In this document: positions 18,950-27,793 of the stretch, in pieces | Layout of the letters: each line of letters starts with the position of its first letter | Position numbering within the stretch: the first letter of the stretch is position 1 | From: Halovivax cerinus | Lineage (GTDB): Archaea > Halobacteriota > Halobacteria > Halobacteriales > Natrialbaceae | Reading direction: 5' to 3' | Length of the DNA stretch: 64,000 nucleotides | NCBI RefSeq assembly: GCF_024498195.1 | Contig: NZ_CP101824.1 | Span: 1,736,001 to 1,800,000, forward strand | The notes under the pieces: generated by a model | Told to the model about the DNA's origin: nothing | The model's input: only the letters and a program-made list of their open reading frames with translations | The model's database searches: none | Made by a program: the position numbers and the translations under genes

Positions 18950-19663
18950 ATGGACGAACATCTCGCCGCGTTGCTCGACGGCAACGACGAGCACGTCGAA
19001 CAGGTCCCCGATGGAACGTTCGAGGTGGTGCAGGACGGTCAGGCCCCCGACGTCGTCTCCGTCTGTTGTTCGGATTCGCGGGTCTCCCAGGAGGGAATGT
19101 GGAGCGTCGACACGCCGGGAGCGCACTTCACGGCGAGCAACATCGGCAACCAGGTCTGGGACGCAGACGTCGGGGAGCGGATCGTCAACGGGAGCGTCCT
19201 GTATCCGATACACCACTGCGGGACGGAGGCGGTGGCGGTCGTGGGCCACACCGGCTGCGGCGCGGTGACCGCGGCGTACGACGTCGTTCGCGGCGAACCG
19301 GCTCCACGCCCGCTCGGCGTCTCGAAATTCGTCGAGTTACTGGTCCCCGTGGTCGAGGACGGCCTGGAAGACGACCGGACGGACGCGGCAGCCGACGGCA
19401 CGCCCGCAGACGACATCGACGAGGAAAATGTTCGCGATCAGCTCGTCGAGTACAACGTGTACGCGCAGGTCGACTTCCTCCGAGACGCGCCCGAGATCCC
19501 CGACGGCGTCGCCGTCTACGGGTTCGTCTACGACTTCCACGGCACGTACGGCGACGACCTGGGGCGGACGTACCTCGTCTCCCTGGACGGTGAGACCGAG
19601 CCGTCGGCGATCCAGGAGTCGCTTCCGGACGCCCATCGTGACGCCGTCGCGAGCCTGCTGTGA
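18950..19663 (+). CDS. Beta-class carbonic anhydrase
   Basis: The protein is 237 aa from the ATG at 18950, with a TATA-like TTATT about 25 bases upstream. Zinc site: C40-S-D42-S-R44 (CSDSR) and H100-TG-C103 (HTGCG), the complete C-D/R-H-C set of beta-carbonic anhydrases. It interconverts CO2 and bicarbonate in the cytoplasm. An acidic Asp/Ala-rich insertion near residues 140-160 (DDRTDAAADGTPADDIDEE) is a halophilic feature. It stands alone, followed by a small membrane protein gene. Confidence 0.92.
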   Translation: MDEHLAALLDGNDEHVEQVPDGTFEVVQDGQAPDVVSVCCSDSRVSQEGMWSVDTPGAHFTASNIGNQVWDADVGERIVNGSVLYPIHHCGTEAVAVVGHTGCGAVTAAYDVVRGEPAPRPLGVSKFVELLVPVVEDGLEDDRTDAAADGTPADDIDEENVRDQLVEYNVYAQVDFLRDAPEIPDGVAVYGFVYDFHGTYGDDLGRTYLVSLDGETEPSAIQESLPDAHRDAVASLL

Positions 19664-19698
19664 GCCCGCCGCGTCGCCACCGTTATAGCACCGCCGTG

Positions 19699-19716
19699 CG
19701 ACTAGTCCACTAGTCG
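19699..19716. promoter_or_regulatory. Inverted repeat abutting the start codon of the small membrane protein
   Basis: CGACTAG-TCCA-CTAGTCG has 7-bp perfect arms and a 4-bp spacer and ends on the base before the ATG at 19717. A TATA-like GTTATAG lies at about 19682-19688. The repeat would cover the transcription start of a leaderless mRNA and thus looks like an operator, or a start-site hairpin. Confidence 0.55.
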
Positions 19717-19941
19717 ATGAGCGCCCTCTTCGAATCTGACCAGGCGTTTTACTACGCGATCGGAGCGTCGACGTTCGCCCTCTTTCTCGTCGGTCTCGGC
19801 GTCCTCGCCCTGCTCAATCCGGACGGCATCGGTACGCACGAACTCGGCGGGTTCGTCGTCGGCTTCGGCCTCTTCATGGTTTCGTACGTCGTCGCGATGG
19901 TCGTCTATCGGTTCGTCCCCGGCGACGCCGATTCTGTGTGA
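19717..19941 (+). CDS. Small two-helix membrane protein
   Basis: The protein is 74 aa. Two hydrophobic segments (about residues 13-34 and 44-65) are joined by a short loop with NPDGIGTHE. The ends are charged and the protein finishes with acidic DADSV. I do not recognise a family with certainty. It has its own TATA-like element and a striking inverted repeat touching the start codon, so it appears to be regulated separately from the carbonic anhydrase gene 53 bases upstream. Confidence 0.7.
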   Translation: MSALFESDQAFYYAIGASTFALFLVGLGVLALLNPDGIGTHELGGFVVGFGLFMVSYVVAMVVYRFVPGDADSV

Positions 19942-20068
19942 TCGCAGACAGTATTTCCGTCCCCCTCAAACGCCGATACTGGTGGCTTCGACCCATCTAT
20001 TGCCCCGTTCGAACGAGACGATCAGAGTCGGAAAGGTTATCAATGGGAAGCCCCTCCGTTCAGAAGCA

Positions 20069-20263
20069 ATGGCGAAAGGAACCGTTGATTTCTTCAACGA
20101 CACTGGCGGCTACGGATTCATCGAGACTGAGGACGCGGACGACGACGTGTTCTTCCACATGGAAGACATCGGCGGCCCGGACCTTGAGGAAGGACAGGAA
20201 CTCGAGTTCGAGATCGAGCAGGCCCCCAAGGGCCCGCGCGCAACGAACGTCGAGCGCCTGTAA
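20069..20263 (+). CDS. cspA: Cold-shock domain protein (CspA family)
   Basis: The protein is 64 aa, a complete single CSD. It opens MAKGTVDFFNDTGGYGFI, with RNP1 (GGYGFI) and RNP2 (DVFFHMEDI) intact for single-stranded RNA/DNA binding. It is strongly acidic, as expected for a haloarchaeal RNA chaperone. The ATG at 20069 is chosen because the CSD always begins at this position. The 3' flank contains a three-unit imperfect repeat. Confidence 0.93.
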   Translation: MAKGTVDFFNDTGGYGFIETEDADDDVFFHMEDIGGPDLEEGQELEFEIEQAPKGPRATNVERL

Positions 20264-20311
20264 GGCGAATTCGCTGAGGTATCGACTCTTGACTGCAGCA
20301 CTTACCCTTCT

Positions 20312-20430
20312 GAGCAGCGGCTGTCCCTCTATGGTGTAACACCACCCTCCAAGCGACGGCTGTTCCGTTGTAGCGACGCACCACCACCCGGCCACACGGC
20401 CGTCCCCCTGTGGTGCCACACCACCCACTG
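20312..20430. repeat. Three ~40-bp imperfect tandem repeats with conserved hairpins
   Basis: Units begin with CGGCTGTCC, CGGCTGTTC and CGGCCGTCC at 20318, 20357 and 20397 (period 39-40) and each ends in CACCACC. Units 1 and 3 can fold as TGGTG-TAA-CACCA and GTGGTG-CCA-CACCAC. Compensating differences between these stems suggest selection on an RNA structure downstream of the cold-shock gene, but they could also be simple duplicated DNA. Confidence 0.6.
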
Positions 20431-20504
20431 CCACGGCCCTGCGGTCCCATCGGACAGCCCGCGAAATCGATCGATCTTTTGACGGTGGCCACCGACGACC
20501 GGGT

Positions 20505-20870
20505 ATGAGCGAGCCGCTTATTCGAGGTGCGGACGACATCGAGTACGAATCGGTCGACGCTGCCGACGGCCTGGCGAAGGGCGTCCTGATCGCCGAGGAC
20601 CACGGTGCGCCGAATTTTGCGATCCGCCGATTCACCCTCGACGCGGGCGCCGAGGTGCCAACACACACGAACGCAGTCGAGCACGAACAGTACGTCCTCG
20701 CTGGCGAGTACGTCGTCGGCGTCGACGACGAGGAGTTCACGGTCGAGGCGGGCGACTCGCTGCTGATCCCGGCGGGCGTCCCGCACTGGTACCGAAACGA
20801 GGGCGACGAGGAGGGAGCCTTCCTCTGTGCGGTTCCCAACGGCGACGACGCGATCGAACTGGTCGAGTGA
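20505..20870 (+). CDS. Cupin-domain protein
   Basis: The protein is 121 aa and forms a single beta-barrel cupin. Motif 1 is in VPTHTNAVEHEQYVLAGEYVV, giving two or three His and one Glu as metal ligands. Motif 2 is in DSLLIPAGVPHWYRNEG with the last His. Many such small cupins bind a metal and act as isomerases, dioxygenases or ligand sensors. The specific function is not evident. It faces the aldo/keto reductase gene convergently with about 20 bases between stops. Confidence 0.85.
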   Translation: MSEPLIRGADDIEYESVDAADGLAKGVLIAEDHGAPNFAIRRFTLDAGAEVPTHTNAVEHEQYVLAGEYVVGVDDEEFTVEAGDSLLIPAGVPHWYRNEGDEEGAFLCAVPNGDDAIELVE

Positions 20871-20891
20871 GCGCGTCGCGACCCCTACCGA

Positions 20892-21869
20892 TCAGTCGTG
20901 CCCGGAGACAGTCACGGGTTCGTAGGGTTCCTCCAGGTACGCCTGGTCACTCGCCGAGAGGTCGATTTCGAGGGCTTCGACGGCCTGTTCCAGGTGCTCG
21001 ACGCTCGTCGTTCCGACGATCGGCGCGTCGACGGCGTCCTGGTGGAGCAGCCACGCCAGCGCGATCTGGGCCATCGTCACGCCCTTCTCGGCGGCCAGCT
21101 CCGCGACGCGCTCGTTGATCTCCGTCCCGCCGCCCTCGCGATAGGGGTGTTCGTACATGTGCTCTTCCGTCTCGCCGCGCGTCGTCGCGTCGATCTCCTC
21201 GTGCGGTCGGGTGAGATAGCCCCGGGCGAGTGGGCTCCAGGGCACGACGCCGATGCCTTCTCGCTCACAGAGGGGCAGCATCTCCCGTTCCTCCTCGCGG
21301 TAGACGAGGTTGTAGTGGTTCTGCATCGTCTGGAAGCGCTCCAGGCCCAGTCGGTCGCTCGTGTGGAGGGCGTCGGCGAACTGGTAGGCCCACATCGAGG
21401 ACGCACCGGCGTAGCGGATTTGCCCGCGCCGGACGGCATCGTCGAGCGCCCTGAGCGTCTCCTCGATGGGTGTGTCGTCGTCGTAGCGGTGGATCTGGTA
21501 GAGATCGATCGTGTCCATCCCCAGCCGCTCCAGCGAACGCTCTAACTCCTGCTCGATCGCCTTCCGGGAGAGCCCGCCGGAGTTCGGGTTCGACTCGTCC
21601 ATCTGGAAGTAACACTTCGACGCGACGACCTGCTGGTCGCGGTCGTACTCCGCGAGAACGTCCCCGAGCACGCGCTCGGACTCCCCATTGGAGTACATGT
21701 TCGCGGTGTCGAAGAAGGTGATCCCCAGGTCGATCGCTCGTTCGATGATCTCGCGGGACTCTTCCTCGCCGAGGACCCACTCACGCCAGTCGCTCGTCCC
21801 GAAGCTCATACAACCCAGGCAGAGTCGGCTAACCTCCACGCCCGTCGAGCCGAGGGTGGTGTACTCCAT
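20892..21869 (-). CDS. Aldo/keto reductase
   Basis: The protein is 325 aa from the ATG at 21869 (MEYTTLGSTGVEVSRLCLG). An upstream in-frame ATG would add 75 basic residues made of DNA repeats and is rejected. The catalytic tetrad is visible: Asp in FFDTANMY, Tyr in MYSNGESE, Lys in VVASKCYF and His in LYQIHRYD. It folds as a TIM barrel and uses NADPH to reduce carbonyl compounds. The sequence is closest in style to the YhdN/IolS (AKR11/Tas) group. Substrate unknown. Confidence 0.9.
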   Translation of the reverse strand: MEYTTLGSTGVEVSRLCLGCMSFGTSDWREWVLGEEESREIIERAIDLGITFFDTANMYSNGESERVLGDVLAEYDRDQQVVASKCYFQMDESNPNSGGLSRKAIEQELERSLERLGMDTIDLYQIHRYDDDTPIEETLRALDDAVRRGQIRYAGASSMWAYQFADALHTSDRLGLERFQTMQNHYNLVYREEEREMLPLCEREGIGVVPWSPLARGYLTRPHEEIDATTRGETEEHMYEHPYREGGGTEINERVAELAAEKGVTMAQIALAWLLHQDAVDAPIVGTTSVEHLEQAVEALEIDLSASDQAYLEEPYEPVTVSGHD

Positions 21870-22267
21870 GCACGAGCTATCGCGTCTACCCTCAAAATAC
21901 TCCGGGATCCGGTAGCCGAGGGTGAGCGAGCGGATCCGGACCTGGAGCGAATCGGCGAACGATCCGACGGACCTGGAGCGAATCAGTCGGTCGACCCGAC
22001 GGGCCTGGAGCAAATCAGTCGGTCGAACCGTCGGGTCTCGAACCGTTCGTCCCACCACGAGACGGACCATGTTTTCGACGTCGGCTGTCGTCATCGAGAC
22101 GGTGGTGGACTGTCTCGACCGATTGGGCGAAGACGAGGCCGGTGTCGTCCGCTGTGCGGTCTCGAAGCGGACGACACGATCGAACTGGTCGAGTAGTTCC
22201 TTCTATCGTCGCCCGGAGAACCACCGCTTTCGACGTCTACTTGAGGCGTCCGTACGCAGGCGTTCGT
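21870..22267. repeat. Intergenic region with three 31-32-bp tandem repeats (21937-22031)
   Basis: Copies beginning CGGACCTGGAGCGAATC (21937), CGGACCTGGAGCGAATC (21968) and CGGGCCTGGAGCAAATC (22000) are followed by diverging CGG/TCG-rich tails, then a partial fourth. No gene is supported in the ~400 bases. The repeat lies upstream of both divergent neighbours (reductase and oligopeptidase) and might be regulatory or simply slippage-derived. Confidence 0.65.
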
Positions 22268-24355
22268 ATGAATCACCCGACAGGTTCGAATCCGCCGCCG
22301 ACCGAGCGGGACCCGGTCACGGAGAAACTCCACGGCGAGGAGATCGTCGATCCGTACCGCTGGCTCGAAGGTGACGACGAGGCCGTTCGCGAGTGGGAGG
22401 CAGCGCAGAACGACTACACCGACGGGTTCGTCGAGACCGACCGTCGCGAAGACCTGCGTCCACAGTTCGAACGCGTCGCCGACCACACGACGTACCAGCT
22501 GCCGGTCGCCAGGGGCGGGCGGTACTTCCAGTTGATCGAGACCGCGGACGCCGATCAGCCGCACTTGACCGTTCGAGCGGAACGGGACGACGAGCCGCGG
22601 ACGCTGGTCGACCCGGCCGAGTTCGGCGAGACGGTCTCGCTCGGCTGGTTCGTCCCGGATCCCGACGGGGAGCGCGTCGTCTACGGGCTGATGGACGGTG
22701 GAACCGAAGAGTTCGACCTGCGCGTCCTCGACGTCGAGACCGGCGAGGTGATCGACCGCGTCGACGGCGTCGGCCGTTGCGGCGAGGTTTCGGTGGCGTG
22801 GACGGGGGAGGGCTTCTACTACCAGTCGACGGGTGCCGCGGCGGACGACGAACTGCTGGACAAGGCGATTCGCTACCACGAGATGGGCGATGGCGGGGCG
22901 GATCGCACCGTCACCGACGACATCCCAGAGTCCCGCTGGCCGAACGTCCAGGTCGACCGAGAAACGGGCCTCGTGCTGGTCGCGCTGGGAGAACTCGCCT
23001 CGGACACCGAACTGTACGTCCTCGAAGACGGCGAACTGGTCCCGCTGCTCACCGACGTCGACGCGTCGCTGGTGCCGCTCGTCCACGACGGCGACGTCTA
23101 TCTCCGGACGAATCACGACGCGCCGCGATTTCGGCTGCTCGGCGTCGCCGCCACCGATCTGGTGGACGGCGGCGCGGCGGCGATCCCGTCGGACGAACGC
23201 GGCCTGGATTCGTTCGAGACCGTGATCCCCGAGAGCGACGACGTACTGTTCGACGTCGCACCGGCCGGCGACGGCCTGGTCGTCCACCGGATCCGGGACG
23301 CCGAATCGATGGTCTCTCTCCACGACGCGGACGGAACGGCCCGCCACGAACTGACACTGCCCGAGCACGCCGGCATCGGCCGCGACGCGATCGGCGGCAG
23401 CAGAGACGCCGACGAGGCGTTCTTCACGCTTCAGGGGTTCGACCGACCGCCGAGCATCGTCCACGCGGACGCGGGACCGGCAGCCGGGTCGGACGACTGG
23501 GAGATCGTGCAGGAACCCGAACTGCCGACGAACCGCGACCCGCGCGTTGAACTGGACCTGACCGTCGACCAGCTGTGGGCCGACTCGCCGGACGGTACGT
23601 CGGTCCCGGTCTTCGTCGTTCACCGGACTGATATCGACCTGGACGGCGACGCGCCGACGGTACTCTACGGCTACGGCGGCTTCCGTATCCCGTTGCTACC
23701 GAGCTTCGACGAGTACCGCCTCCCCTTCCTCGCCGACGGCGGTGTCTTCGCGGTGGCCTGCCTGCGCGGCGGGCTGGAGTTCGGCGAGGCGTGGCACGAA
23801 GCGGGCCACAGGGCTCAAAAGACGAACGTCTTCGACGACTTCGAGGCCGTCGGCGAGGCCCTGATCGACGAGGGATACACGACGGCCGATCGGCTGGCGG
23901 CCTGGGGTGGTTCGAACGGCGGGCTCCTCGTCGGCGCGGCGATCACGCGTCGGCCCGACCTGTTCGGCGCCGCCGTCTGCGCCGTACCGCTGCTCGACAT
24001 GCTCCGGTTCCACAAATTCCTGCTCGGGGCGACCTGGACGCCCGAGTACGGCTCGCCGGACGACCCCGAGGCGTTCGCGTGGCTGCGAGAGTACTCGCCG
24101 TACCACAACGTCGCGGAGACCGAGTATCCGGCGACGCTGTTCCAGACGGCCGCCGGAGACACGCGCGTTCACCCCTCGCACGCCCGGAAGATGACCGCCC
24201 GGGTGCAGGCCGCGACGACGGGCGACGCACCGATCTGCTTTCGCGGTGACGAGGGGACCGGTCACGGCGCGGGGACGGCCACCTCGATCGAGATCGAACA
24301 GCAACTCGACCGCTGGACGTGGGTCGCCGAGATGCTCGGCGTCGATTCGTCGTAA
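22268..24355 (+). CDS. Prolyl oligopeptidase (peptidase family S9A)
   Basis: The protein is 695 aa from the ATG at 22268 (an upstream start at 22142 would add a basic, non-family stretch). Residues ~1-400 read as the seven-bladed beta-propeller opened by DPYRWLEGDDEAVREW. The alpha/beta-hydrolase part contains LYGYGGF, GGLEFGEAWHEAG and the nucleophile S549 in GGSNGG. D631 (GDTRVHPSHA) and H666 (GTGHGAG) complete the triad. It is a cytoplasmic serine peptidase cleaving after proline in short peptides. The length matches the family well. Confidence 0.93.
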   Translation: MNHPTGSNPPPTERDPVTEKLHGEEIVDPYRWLEGDDEAVREWEAAQNDYTDGFVETDRREDLRPQFERVADHTTYQLPVARGGRYFQLIETADADQPHLTVRAERDDEPRTLVDPAEFGETVSLGWFVPDPDGERVVYGLMDGGTEEFDLRVLDVETGEVIDRVDGVGRCGEVSVAWTGEGFYYQSTGAAADDELLDKAIRYHEMGDGGADRTVTDDIPESRWPNVQVDRETGLVLVALGELASDTELYVLEDGELVPLLTDVDASLVPLVHDGDVYLRTNHDAPRFRLLGVAATDLVDGGAAAIPSDERGLDSFETVIPESDDVLFDVAPAGDGLVVHRIRDAESMVSLHDADGTARHELTLPEHAGIGRDAIGGSRDADEAFFTLQGFDRPPSIVHADAGPAAGSDDWEIVQEPELPTNRDPRVELDLTVDQLWADSPDGTSVPVFVVHRTDIDLDGDAPTVLYGYGGFRIPLLPSFDEYRLPFLADGGVFAVACLRGGLEFGEAWHEAGHRAQKTNVFDDFEAVGEALIDEGYTTADRLAAWGGSNGGLLVGAAITRRPDLFGAAVCAVPLLDMLRFHKFLLGATWTPEYGSPDDPEAFAWLREYSPYHNVAETEYPATLFQTAAGDTRVHPSHARKMTARVQAATTGDAPICFRGDEGTGHGAGTATSIEIEQQLDRWTWVAEMLGVDSS

Positions 24356-24432
24356 GCGTCACTCGATCGGCGGGCTCGACCGTCTGGTCTCGGTCCGAAC
24401 CCCTCAAGTACCACAGCCCGCTACGAACGAGC

Positions 24433-26493
24433 GTGTCGAAGCAGCTCCAGGCGGTGGATACCCTCTTCGTCCACCAGGTGGGTGACGACTATCTCGTCAT
24501 CCCCGTCCGTGACGACGAGCGGCTGTTCCGCGCGAAGCTGGGCCTGTCGGAGACCTCGGCCGGTCCCCGACCCGCGAAGTTCCGCCTGAAGCAAGGATCG
24601 AGCGAGGAACCGCGACAGCCCGCCGAGTTCGTCGAGATCGCCCGCCGGGCGGGGCGCATCCGGATCTCCGAACAGACGTCGGCCGAGAAGCGATCGGAAT
24701 TGCTGGCGATGTTCGCCGGCTACCAGCTCGACGAGAAGGCCAAGGCGGTTCGGACCTGCCGGTACTGCGCGTCAGAGGGGCGCTACTCCCCCGTGACGAC
24801 GGAGACGGCCGTAAAGGACGATCGCGACTGGATCTGTCGTGACTGCGCTCGTCAGGAACTCGAGCGCCAGCTATCGTACGCCGGCGGCGTCACCGGCGCG
24901 GCGAAAGAGCGCCTGGAAGAGCTCATGATGGATGTCCAGGACCTGCAGCGCATCGTCAACCTCCTGAAGGGGCAGCTCGATCCGGATCTGACGAAGTTCG
25001 ATACGATCAGTGCGACGACCGACGAGGTGGATCTCGCACCGGTCGACTCGCTCGCCCTGCACGACGATCTGCAGGGGCTGCTCGAGGACCGGTTCGATAC
25101 CTTGCTCCCGGTCCAGAGCCTGGCCGTCGAGAACGGGCTACTGGAGGGGCAGGATCAACTCGTCGTGAGTGCGACGGCGACCGGGAAGACCCTGGTCGGC
25201 GAACTCGCCGGGATAGATCGCGCGTTGAAGGGTAAAGGGAAGCTGCTCTTTCTCGTCCCGCTCGTCGCGCTGGCCAACCAGAAACACGAGGACTTCGAGG
25301 ACGAGTACGGCCACCTCGTCGACGTCTCGATCCGCGTCGGGGCGAGTCGAATCGCGGACTCTGGCAACCGATTCGACCCGAACGCCGACGTGATCGTCGG
25401 CACCTACGAGGGAATCGATCACGCCCTTCGCACCGACAAAGACATGGGCGACATCGGGACCGTCGTCATCGACGAGGTCCACACGCTGAAGGAAGCCGAT
25501 CGTGGCCACCGCCTGGACGGGCTCATCTCCCGTCTGAAGTACGTAACCGAGAACCGATCCAGGGAGCGAAGTGGATACGAGGGGGCGCAGTGGATCTACC
25601 TCTCGGCGACCGTCGGCAACCCGGAGCACCTCGGGGAGACGCTGGAGGCCACCGTGATCGAGTTCGAAGAGCGGCCGGTGCCGATCGAGCGCCACGTCAC
25701 CTTCGCCGATGGGCAGGAGAAGGTCCGCGTCGAGAACAAACTCGTAACGCGCGAGTTCGACACCAAATCCTCGAAAGGCTATCGCGGGCAGACGATCATC
25801 TTCACCAACTCGCGGCGTCGGTGTCACGAGATCGCCCGGAAACTCGAGTACGACGCCGCGCCGTATCACGCCGGGCTCGACTACAGGCGACGCAAGACCG
25901 TCGAGCGGAAGTTCGGCGACCAGGAGCTTGCGGCGGTCGTCACGACGGCGGCGCTGGCCGCCGGGGTCGACTTCCCCGCCTCGCAGGTCGTCTTCGATTC
26001 GCTGGCGATGGGCATCGAGTGGCTCTCCGTCCAGGAGTTCCACCAGATGCTCGGGCGCGCAGGCCGGCCGGACTACCACGACGAGGGGAAAGTCTACGTC
26101 CTCGTCGAACCCGACACCACCTACCACAACTCGATGGAGGGGACGGAGGACGAGATCGCCTTCAAACTTCTCAAAGGCGAGATGGAACCGGTGACGACGC
26201 CGTACGACGAGGCCGCCGCCGTCGAGGAAACCCTGGCGAACGTCACCGTCGGCGGTCGCGACGCAAAGCGACTCAACGACCGCATGCTGGGCGACGTCCC
26301 GACGAAACACGCCATCGGCAAGCTCCTCGAGTACGACTTCATCGATGGGTTCGAACCGACACCGCTGGGTCGCGTAATCACGGAGCACTTCCTCGATCCG
26401 GGCGAGGCGTTCGCCTTACTCGACGGCATCCGCAAGGGGGCCCACCCGTACGACCTCGTCGCCGACATCGAACTGCGCGATCAGGAACTATAG
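24433..26493 (+). CDS. Ski2/Hel308-like DEAD/DEAH helicase with N-terminal zinc motif
   Basis: The protein is 686 aa from a GTG at 24433, where the conserved sequence begins (VSKQLQAVDTLFVHQVGDDY). Residues ~100-140 hold CRYC and CRDC pairs forming a zinc site. The helicase core follows: motif I SATATGKTL, II VIDEVHT (DEVH), III SATVG, and VI QMLGRAGRPDYH. It unwinds nucleic acid using ATP, and relatives act in DNA repair/recombination or RNA turnover. The zinc-bearing N-terminus distinguishes it from Hel308 itself. It begins about 75 bases after the oligopeptidase stop. Confidence 0.88.
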   Translation: MSKQLQAVDTLFVHQVGDDYLVIPVRDDERLFRAKLGLSETSAGPRPAKFRLKQGSSEEPRQPAEFVEIARRAGRIRISEQTSAEKRSELLAMFAGYQLDEKAKAVRTCRYCASEGRYSPVTTETAVKDDRDWICRDCARQELERQLSYAGGVTGAAKERLEELMMDVQDLQRIVNLLKGQLDPDLTKFDTISATTDEVDLAPVDSLALHDDLQGLLEDRFDTLLPVQSLAVENGLLEGQDQLVVSATATGKTLVGELAGIDRALKGKGKLLFLVPLVALANQKHEDFEDEYGHLVDVSIRVGASRIADSGNRFDPNADVIVGTYEGIDHALRTDKDMGDIGTVVIDEVHTLKEADRGHRLDGLISRLKYVTENRSRERSGYEGAQWIYLSATVGNPEHLGETLEATVIEFEERPVPIERHVTFADGQEKVRVENKLVTREFDTKSSKGYRGQTIIFTNSRRRCHEIARKLEYDAAPYHAGLDYRRRKTVERKFGDQELAAVVTTAALAAGVDFPASQVVFDSLAMGIEWLSVQEFHQMLGRAGRPDYHDEGKVYVLVEPDTTYHNSMEGTEDEIAFKLLKGEMEPVTTPYDEAAAVEETLANVTVGGRDAKRLNDRMLGDVPTKHAIGKLLEYDFIDGFEPTPLGRVITEHFLDPGEAFALLDGIRKGAHPYDLVADIELRDQEL

Positions 26494-26696
26494 CACGGGT
26501 GTCTCGACAGTGTCCGTCCGTCCACAGTTCCGGTCTGACTCATCGGTCCGCAGGTCGAAACGGACGGTCGGTCGAGTCACGCGCCGACAGGAGTCGATCT
26601 TCGATGTGTGGACCGAATCCGGGCGGATTCTGGCCGGAAAGGTAAAGGACGCTTCCGCCGAACGTCGTGACAACGCGGGGCAACTCACGCCGACCC

Positions 26697-27404
26697 ATGG
26701 AGCACACACCGTCTTCAGCGATCGACCCACCGGCCAACGTGTTGCTGGTGCACGACTCACAGCGCCGACCAGCGGACTGCGAGTCGCTGTGTTGTGACGC
26801 GGGTCGGACGGCTATCGTCCGCGTCTCGTTCGCCGGTGAGGCGTGCGACGACAAGCCGGTACGCGCGACCGACGCTGCCGTCGGCCTCCTCTCTGTCGGT
26901 GACGTCATCAGGGCGAGCGCGTCGAGCGAGGCCCCGGATTTCACCGGCCCGATCGCCGTCGACACCGTCGCGGATCCGACGGATCTCTCGGCGATCGGCG
27001 TCTCGATCAGCCGATTCTGCGAACACTGGGCCGACGAAGACCTCGGCGTGTGTTTCAATTCACTCGACGCGTTGCTTCGCCAGCGCGATCCGGAGACCGT
27101 CTTCGAGTTCATCTACTACCTGAATCGACGTCTCGAAACCGTCGGCGCGCTCGCTCACTTCCACCTGGACGCCGCTCGTCACGACGATCGCATCGTCGCA
27201 GCCTTCGGTGAGGTGTTCGATGCGGTCGTCGTCGACGAGAGCGCGACCGATTCGATCCCGGAGGCGACGGACGACGACGTCGCTGCGCTGCTTTCGGACG
27301 TCGGAACCGAACCCGATCGCCCGGCGTATCCCTGGGAATCCGGTCAGTTCTCGGAGGCGACCGACGAGGACATCGAGCAAGTCCTCGGTGGGCGTGTCGA
27401 CTGA
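26697..27404 (+). CDS. Haloarchaeal RecA-fold-like regulator (DUF7504-type)
   Basis: The protein is 235 aa from the ATG at 26697. NVLLVHDS opens a Rossmann/RecA-like fold without a functional P-loop. The later FIYYLNRRLETVGALAHFHLDAARHDD and FDAVVVDES are landmarks that I associate with the DUF7504 family, often placed near bacteriorhodopsin/bat-type or HalOD1 regulators. An acidic C-terminal tail has two short repeats (EATDDDVAALL and EATDEDIEQVL). The function is not established. A HalOD1 gene is close by, on the other side of tRNA-Pro. Confidence 0.65.
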   Translation: MEHTPSSAIDPPANVLLVHDSQRRPADCESLCCDAGRTAIVRVSFAGEACDDKPVRATDAAVGLLSVGDVIRASASSEAPDFTGPIAVDTVADPTDLSAIGVSISRFCEHWADEDLGVCFNSLDALLRQRDPETVFEFIYYLNRRLETVGALAHFHLDAARHDDRIVAAFGEVFDAVVVDESATDSIPEATDDDVAALLSDVGTEPDRPAYPWESGQFSEATDEDIEQVLGGRVD

Positions 27405-27457
27405 CCGCCCGTCGACAAACGAAACCCTTTACGCGCTGCCCAAGAAAGATCGGACAC

Positions 27458-27530
27458 GGGACCGTGGGTTAGTCTGGTATACTTCGGGCCTTGGGTGCCC
27501 GTGACCGCGGTTCAAATCCGCGCGGTCCCA
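27458..27530 (+). tRNA. tRNA-Pro (anticodon TGG)
   Basis: This 73-nt cloverleaf has acceptor GGGACCG/CGGTCCC with discriminator A, anticodon stem CGGGC/GCCCG and loop CTTGGGT. T33 and anticodon TGG are at 27492-27494. The T-arm is CCGCGG-TTCAAAT-CCGCG. The D stem is weak (one T-T pair), as in some archaeal tRNA-Pro. There is no intron and no encoded CCA. A TATA-like AAACCCTTTACG lies about 30 bases upstream. Confidence 0.95.
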
Positions 27531-27542
27531 CTGCGCATAAAA

Positions 27543-27569
27543 GTGAATCGGCGGATTTTGCCGATTCAC
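27543..27569. terminator. Perfect 10-bp hairpin after tRNA-Pro
   Basis: GTGAATCGGC pairs with GCCGATTCAC around a 7-base loop GGATTTT, 13 bases after the tRNA. No T-run follows, so it may be a processing or termination structure rather than a bacterial-type terminator. Confidence 0.45.
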
Positions 27570-27793
27570 GCGGCCGTTCTCACACCACCCAGCCGTCGCT
27601 CCGAGGTGGTCGGTGATGCACCGATTCGACCTCGATCATCGCCCGAACCGGTGGCGCAGATGCGGCTCTCACGTACGCCCGCATACGGCGAGCGGTGTGC
27701 GACAGACTCGCCACTGTGACCCCTTCGGTGGCCTCTCGGTACCACTGCAGTACCGGTCGAACGGGGTCTGTCGCCCCGTGTCCGTACGACCGA

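Noticed and set aside
20892-22094. Longer aldo/keto reductase starting at 22094
   Set aside because: The extra 75 residues translate the DNA tandem repeat and do not belong to the family; ATG 21869 begins the conserved MEYTTLG.
22091-23623. Minus-strand frame of ~510 codons opposite the prolyl oligopeptidase
   Set aside because: Antisense shadow in GC-rich DNA; basic and repetitive, no family features.
25138-26388. Minus-strand frame of 416 codons opposite the helicase
   Set aside because: Antisense shadow; helicase motifs I, II, III, VI are on the plus strand.
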